The notes under the pieces are model-generated. The model had not been told where the DNA came from and searched no databases. It saw only the letters and a program-made list of their open reading frames with translations. Shown in pieces: positions 60,334 to 64,000 of a stretch of DNA of 64,000 nt. The translations under genes and the position numbers were made by a program. Numbering within the stretch: the first letter of the stretch is position 1; the number at the start of each line of letters is the position of its first letter. This DNA comes from Actibacterium sp. MT2.3-13A. GTDB taxonomy: Bacteria; Pseudomonadota; Alphaproteobacteria; Rhodobacterales; Rhodobacteraceae. The stretch covers positions 1 through 64,000 of the forward strand of contig NZ_JAGSOU010000003.1 of the NCBI RefSeq assembly GCF_018139985.1. Direction: 5' to 3'.

Positions 60334-61473
60334 ATGTCTGAGACCGTTTTCGCCAATGCCACGCTGGTGTTGCCGACCGAGACCCTGCGCGGCGCGCTGC
60401 GGGTGGAAGATGGCCGGATCGCCGCGATCGACGCCGGCGCCTGCGTGCCCGCGGGCGCTGTGGATTGCGGCGGCGATCTGCTGATGCCCGGCCTGATCGA
60501 ACTGCACACCGACAACCTGGAGCGCCACATCCAGCCCCGCCCCAGGGTCGACTGGCCGCACGCCAGCGCCATCATCGCCCATGACGCGGAACTGGCGAGC
60601 GTGGGCATCACCACCGTCTTCGACGCGATGCGCGTGGGCTCGATCCCCACGGGTAAGGGCCGCTACAAGGCCTATGCCCGCCAGCTCGCCTCCGAGTTGC
60701 TGGAGTTGCGCGCCAGGGACGCCCTTCGGATCAGCCATTTCCTGCATCTGCGCGCCGAGGTCTGCTCGGAAACGCTGGTGGCTGAGATGGCGGAATTCAC
60801 CGATCACGACCGGGTGGGCATCGTCAGCCTGATGGACCACACGCCGGGCCAGCGGCAATTCCGCGACATCTCCAAGCTCAGGCAATATGTGATGGGCAAG
60901 AACAACCTCTCCGAGGCCGAGTTCGCCGAGCATGTCGCCAACCTGACCGAGCTGCGCGCGCGGTTGGGCGACCGGCACGAGGCGGCGGCGGTGGCCGAGG
61001 CGCGGCGCTACGGCGCGATCCTGGCCAGCCATGACGACACCACGGCCGCGCATGTGGCCACCTCGGCCGCGCATGGCATCAAGCTGGCCGAGTTCCCCAC
61101 CACGGTCGAGGCCGCGCGCGCCTGCCACGACCACGGCATCGCGGTGATGATGGGGGCGCCGAACCTGATCCGGGGCGGGTCGCATTCGGGCAACGTGGCG
61201 GCCCGGGATCTGGCCGAGTGCGACCTGCTGGATATCCTTTCGTCCGATTATGTGCCCTCGGCGCTTATGATGGCGGCGGTGATGCTGGGCGACCTGTGGG
61301 ACGACATGGCGCGCGGCATCGCCACCGTGACCCGGGCGTCGGCCGACGCCGCCGGTCTGCCCGACCGTGGCCGCATCGAGATCGGCGCGCGCGCGGATCT
61401 TGTGCGTGTCGCCCGGATCGAGGGCACGCCGATGGTGCGCGCGACCTGGGTTCAGGGGCGGCGGGTGGCCTGA
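60334..61473 (+). CDS. phnM: Alpha-D-ribose 1-methylphosphonate 5-triphosphate diphosphatase PhnM (canonical copy)
   Basis: 379 residues from ATG 60334 (AAGGAGA upstream). The metal-binding motif is MPGLIELHTDNLERHIQPRP, followed by FDAMRVGSIPTGKGRYK, HTPGQRQFRD, ILASHDDTTAAHV and MGAPNLIRGGSHSGNVAARDLAE, all standard for PhnM. It lies just beyond phnN and the DUF1045 gene and probably has its own promoter in the 79-base gap. Confidence 0.94.
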   Translation: MSETVFANATLVLPTETLRGALRVEDGRIAAIDAGACVPAGAVDCGGDLLMPGLIELHTDNLERHIQPRPRVDWPHASAIIAHDAELASVGITTVFDAMRVGSIPTGKGRYKAYARQLASELLELRARDALRISHFLHLRAEVCSETLVAEMAEFTDHDRVGIVSLMDHTPGQRQFRDISKLRQYVMGKNNLSEAEFAEHVANLTELRARLGDRHEAAAVAEARRYGAILASHDDTTAAHVATSAAHGIKLAEFPTTVEAARACHDHGIAVMMGAPNLIRGGSHSGNVAARDLAECDLLDILSSDYVPSALMMAAVMLGDLWDDMARGIATVTRASADAAGLPDRGRIEIGARADLVRVARIEGTPMVRATWVQGRRVA

Positions 61474-61536
61474 GGTTTTGCCTGCGCCGCCTTTTGCTGT
61501 ATGAGAAGCGCCACAGGCAAAAAAGGAGGCCCTGCA

Positions 61537-61875
61537 ATGGCGAAGAAACCGGACCCGACCGACCTGACCAATCCCTTCGCGGCCTTCATGCAGGCCCAGG
61601 CCCAGGCGATGGGGCGGATGACCGCCTTCAACGGCGCCGTGGCCGAGGCGATGGGGCGCTACGGCCAGGAATTCGTCGGCTTCGTGCAGGACCGCCTGGA
61701 GGAGGACGCACGGACCCAGCAGGAGCTGCTGGCCTGCCGCGACCTCACCCAGCTGGCCGAGATCCAGAGCCGGTTCCTGGAACGCGCCATGCAGCAATAC
61801 ACCGACGAGACCGGCAAGCTGGTCGATCTCGGCCGCGAGATGTTCGATCAGGCGGTCCGGCAGGCGAAGGGCTGA
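61537..61875 (+). CDS. Small phasin-like helical protein
   Basis: 112 residues from ATG 61537 with AAAAGGAGG upstream. NPFAAFMQAQAQAMGRMTAFNGAVAEAMGRYGQEFVGFVQDRLEEDARTQQELLACRDLTQLAEIQSRFLERAMQQYTDETGKLVDLG reads as a phasin: amphipathic helices that coat polyhydroxyalkanoate granules. Phasin-family proteins can also act at other surfaces. A terminator hairpin follows. Confidence 0.8.
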   Translation: MAKKPDPTDLTNPFAAFMQAQAQAMGRMTAFNGAVAEAMGRYGQEFVGFVQDRLEEDARTQQELLACRDLTQLAEIQSRFLERAMQQYTDETGKLVDLGREMFDQAVRQAKG

Positions 61876-61891
61876 GATCGCAGGCTCTACT

Positions 61892-61912
61892 GCCCGGCGG
61901 TTTCCGCCGGGC
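61892..61912. terminator. Bidirectional hairpin between convergent phasin and argE-like genes
   Basis: GCCCGGCGG-TTT-CCGCCGGGC is a perfect 9-bp stem placed between the two stop codons. No T tract is seen on either strand. Confidence 0.6.
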
Positions 61913-61927
61913 AAGGGCGCCCTGACC

Positions 61928-63106
61928 TCAGGCGCTGCGCGGCACGGCCATCAGCATCGGCGCGAGGCCGGCCAGCATGCCCAGGCAGGCGTCGAGCTGG
62001 TCGCGGCTGACGAACTCGTCTGGCTTGTGGGCCTGCGCGATGGAGCCCGGTCCGCAGACCACCGCCGACATGCCCAGCGACTGGAATAGTCCGGCCTCGG
62101 TGCCGAAGGCCACGCATTCCGCAGCGTCGCGTCCGGTCAGCTGCGCCACCAGCGCCCGGGCGGCGTTGCCGGGCATCGGCTCCAGCCCTGCCACCTCGCC
62201 GATCACCTGCGTCGAGATGTCGGCGGCGGGATGGACCGCACGCATCGCCGGCAGCAACTCTTCCTCGACGTAGCGGGTGATCTCCTCTTTCACGAAATCG
62301 GCGTCGGCCTGCTGGACGGGGCGCATTTCCCATTCCACCTCGGCCTTGCCGGCGATCACGTTATGCGCGACGCCGCCCGCGATGCGGCCGAGATTGATCG
62401 TGGTCCAGGGCGGGTGGAAGGGGCTGTTCGACGGCGCGCGCTCGATCAGCGCCTGTCGCAGTTCCAGCAGGCGGGTGACATAGCGCACCGCGTATTCGGC
62501 GGCGTTGACGCCAGCGTCAGGGTCCGAGCCGTGGCCCTCAAGCCCGATGAATTCGGCGGTGTATTCGCAGCAGCCCTTGTGCGCCTCCACGATATGCATG
62601 AGCGTCGGTTCGCCGATGACGGCGATGGAGGGACGCAGGCCGCGCAGGCGCAGCGCCTCTACCAGCGCCTGCCCACCGAGGCAGCCGACCTCCTCGTCAT
62701 GGGTGAAGGCGAAATGGATCGGGCGCGAAAGACGCTGTGCGGCGAAGTCCGGCGCCATCGCCACCGCGGCGGCGATGAAGCCCTTCATGTCGCAGGTTCC
62801 GCGGCCATAAAGCCGCCCGTCCTCGCCGCGGTGCAGGGCGAAGGGGTCGGTGGACCAGTCCTGATCCGCGACCGGCACCACGTCGGTATGGCCCGACAGC
62901 ACGATGCCGCCGTCCCCCTCCGGGCCCAGCGTTGCGAAGAGGTTGGCCTTGGTGCCCGAACTGTCGGCCAGCACCTCGACCCGCGCGCCGATATCCTCCA
63001 GCCGGTTGGCGAGGAAGGCGATCATGTCGAGATTGCTGTCGGAGGAAACGGTGGGAAAACCGATCAGCTCGGCCAGCAGCGCCTCGGTGTCTTGCAGCCG
63101 TCCCAT
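61928..63106 (-). CDS. argE: M20-family acetylornithine deacetylase-like enzyme (ArgE-like)
   Basis: 392 residues. Zinc-site motifs are LSGHTDVVPV, GRGTCDMKGF and THDEEVGCLGG. FHPPWTTINLGRIAGGVAHNVIAGKAEVEWEMRP and the late GPGSIAQAHKPDEFV match ArgE. It should hydrolyse N-acetylated diamino acids or related amides in the cytoplasm. Only one base separates it from the stop of the upstream M24 gene, so the pair is co-translated. Its partner suggests it may act on N-acetyl-diaminobutyrate rather than on acetylornithine, but this is inference. Confidence 0.85.
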   Translation of the reverse strand: MGRLQDTEALLAELIGFPTVSSDSNLDMIAFLANRLEDIGARVEVLADSSGTKANLFATLGPEGDGGIVLSGHTDVVPVADQDWSTDPFALHRGEDGRLYGRGTCDMKGFIAAAVAMAPDFAAQRLSRPIHFAFTHDEEVGCLGGQALVEALRLRGLRPSIAVIGEPTLMHIVEAHKGCCEYTAEFIGLEGHGSDPDAGVNAAEYAVRYVTRLLELRQALIERAPSNSPFHPPWTTINLGRIAGGVAHNVIAGKAEVEWEMRPVQQADADFVKEEITRYVEEELLPAMRAVHPAADISTQVIGEVAGLEPMPGNAARALVAQLTGRDAAECVAFGTEAGLFQSLGMSAVVCGPGSIAQAHKPDEFVSRDQLDACLGMLAGLAPMLMAVPRSA

Positions 63107-63107
63107 G

Positions 63108-64000
63108 TCAGCCCTTCACGATCAGCTTGCGCGGGCGGTTGCAGAAGGTCTCGGCCGGGCCGCTGTCGCGGATCAGGATCGACTCGGTGATCTCAAGCCC
63201 CCAGTTCTCCATCCACAGCCCCGGCATGAAATGGAAGGTCATGCCCGGCTCCAGCACGGTCTCGTCCTCGGTGCGCAGCGAGACGGTGCGCTCGCCCCAG
63301 TCGGGCGGGTAGCTCAGCCCGATCGGATAGCCGCAGCGCGCGCCGCGCTCGATGCCCGCGCGCGTCAGCGGCGCGGCAAGGGCATTGGCGATGTCACAGG
63401 CGCGGTTGCCGGCGCGCGCGGCCTCCAACCCCGCTTCCAGCCCCTCGACCAGTGCCGCCTCGGCGCGGAGGATGTGCTCGGGCGGGGTGCCGAGGAAGAC
63501 CGTCCGGCAGAGTGGCGCATGGTAGCGGCGGTAGCAGCCCGAGATCTCGTAGAAGGTGGCCGCCCCGGTTTCGAACCTGCGGCCGTCCCAGGTCAGGTGC
63601 GGGGCGGCGGCATCGGGGCCCGAGGGCAGCAGCGGCACGATCGCCGGGTAATCGCCCCAGTCCTCGCCCGTGCCGCGGATCGCGTCGCGCAGGATCTCGG
63701 CCACCAGCTCGTTCTTGGGCAGGCCGGGCTCGACCCGCTCGACGATGCCATCGACGATGCGCTCGGAGATCGCCGCCGCGCGGCGCATGAACCCCAGTTC
63801 CTCGTCCGATTTCACGCCGCGCTGCCAGTTCACCAGCGCCGTGGCGTCGATCAGCTCGGCCCCGGGCAGTTCCTCGCGCAGGGTCAGGTAAGCCTTGGCG
63901 GAGAAATAGTAATTCTCCAGCTCCACGCCGATCCGCTTGTCGCCGTAGCCACGCGCCAGGATGATCTCGGCCAGGTCCTGCATCGGGTGGCGCTCGGTCG
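63108..64000 (-). CDS. M24 metallopeptidase-family protein, ectoine-hydrolase (DoeA)-like, N-terminus outside the window
   Basis: The visible part is the C-terminal ~297 residues; the frame runs off the right edge. The pita-bread fold motifs are present (GLPKNELVAEILRDAIRGTG, FYEISGCYRRYHAPLCRTVFLG, MTFHFMPGLWMENWGLEITESILI). The EISGCYRRYHAPL block resembles ectoine hydrolase, which opens ectoine to N-acetyl-diaminobutyrate, rather than Xaa-Pro peptidase. Several metal-ligand positions seem changed, which also fits that group. It is followed after one base by the argE-like gene. Confidence 0.75.
   Translation of the reverse strand, partial: TERHPMQDLAEIILARGYGDKRIGVELENYYFSAKAYLTLREELPGAELIDATALVNWQRGVKSDEELGFMRRAAAISERIVDGIVERVEPGLPKNELVAEILRDAIRGTGEDWGDYPAIVPLLPSGPDAAAPHLTWDGRRFETGAATFYEISGCYRRYHAPLCRTVFLGTPPEHILRAEAALVEGLEAGLEAARAGNRACDIANALAAPLTRAGIERGARCGYPIGLSYPPDWGERTVSLRTEDETVLEPGMTFHFMPGLWMENWGLEITESILIRDSGPAETFCNRPRKLIVKG

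Overview
The window comes from a high-GC alphaproteobacterium, most likely a Rhodobacterales (Rhodobacter/Rhodovulum/Paracoccus-like) sulfur oxidiser. The reasons are the complete thiosulfate-oxidising sox cluster laid out as in Paracoccus, a full C-P lyase (phn) locus, a Flp/Tad pilus locus, many ATGA/GTGA gene overlaps, and FNR-type promoters typical of facultative anaerobes. No species can be assigned from the sequence alone.

Region 1 (1-1394) is the right edge of an integrated element. It holds the end of an IS3-family insertion sequence, a coding region interrupted by it, a small membrane protein gene and a 45-nt copy of the 3' half of initiator tRNA-Met that looks like an attachment site. 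Region 2 (1.7-17.4 kb) begins with an isoprenylcysteine-methyltransferase-like gene and a DEAD-box RNA helicase. It continues with a group of transcription units carrying TTGA-N6-TCAA (FNR/CRP-family) boxes, each placed about 41.5 bp before a predicted start site. These units encode a nitroreductase, the RNA 3'-phosphate cyclase RtcA, a stand-alone THUMP protein, an AmrS-type radical SAM enzyme, a SHOCT membrane protein, an APH-fold kinase-like protein, archease-RtcB-PRPP synthetase on the minus strand, and BON protein-small protein-APH/P-loop fusion-nicotinate phosphoribosyltransferase on the plus strand. One symmetrical box appears to serve the last two operons. I read this as an oxygen-responsive RNA-repair and PRPP/NAD-salvage regulon, and it is the most interesting part of the window.

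Region 3 (17.45-21.45 kb) is a GtrA / FAD oxidoreductase / polytopic membrane protein operon, probably for lipid-linked sugar or envelope glycan work. Region 4 (21.5-35.5 kb) is an AAA ATPase gene facing a long minus-strand Tad/Flp pilus locus: tadD-like, prepilin peptidase, tadG, flp, cpaB, cpaC, lipoprotein, two tadE-like genes, tadZ, L,D-transpeptidase, tadA, tadB, tadC. Region 5 (35.6-45.7 kb) is the sox locus: soxS-soxR-soxT on the minus strand and soxVW, soxXYZA and soxBCD on the plus strand, with candidate SoxR operators in the S/V and W/X gaps. A flavin reductase gene follows.

Region 6 (46.5-61.5 kb) is phosphonate uptake and cleavage. It contains phnC-D-E-E, a hexapeptide acetyltransferase, phnM and phnF (minus), phnG-H-I-J-K, a CorA transporter gene, phnL-N, a DUF1045 2H-phosphoesterase-like gene and a second phnM. 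A perfect 10-bp inverted repeat between phnF and phnG is the likely PhnF operator. No phnP is present here, and the DUF1045 protein is a candidate to take over that step. Region 7 (61.5-64 kb) holds a phasin-like gene, an ArgE-like deacetylase and the 3' part of an M24 peptidase/ectoine-hydrolase-like gene that leaves the window. No rRNA, complete tRNA or CRISPR array was seen.
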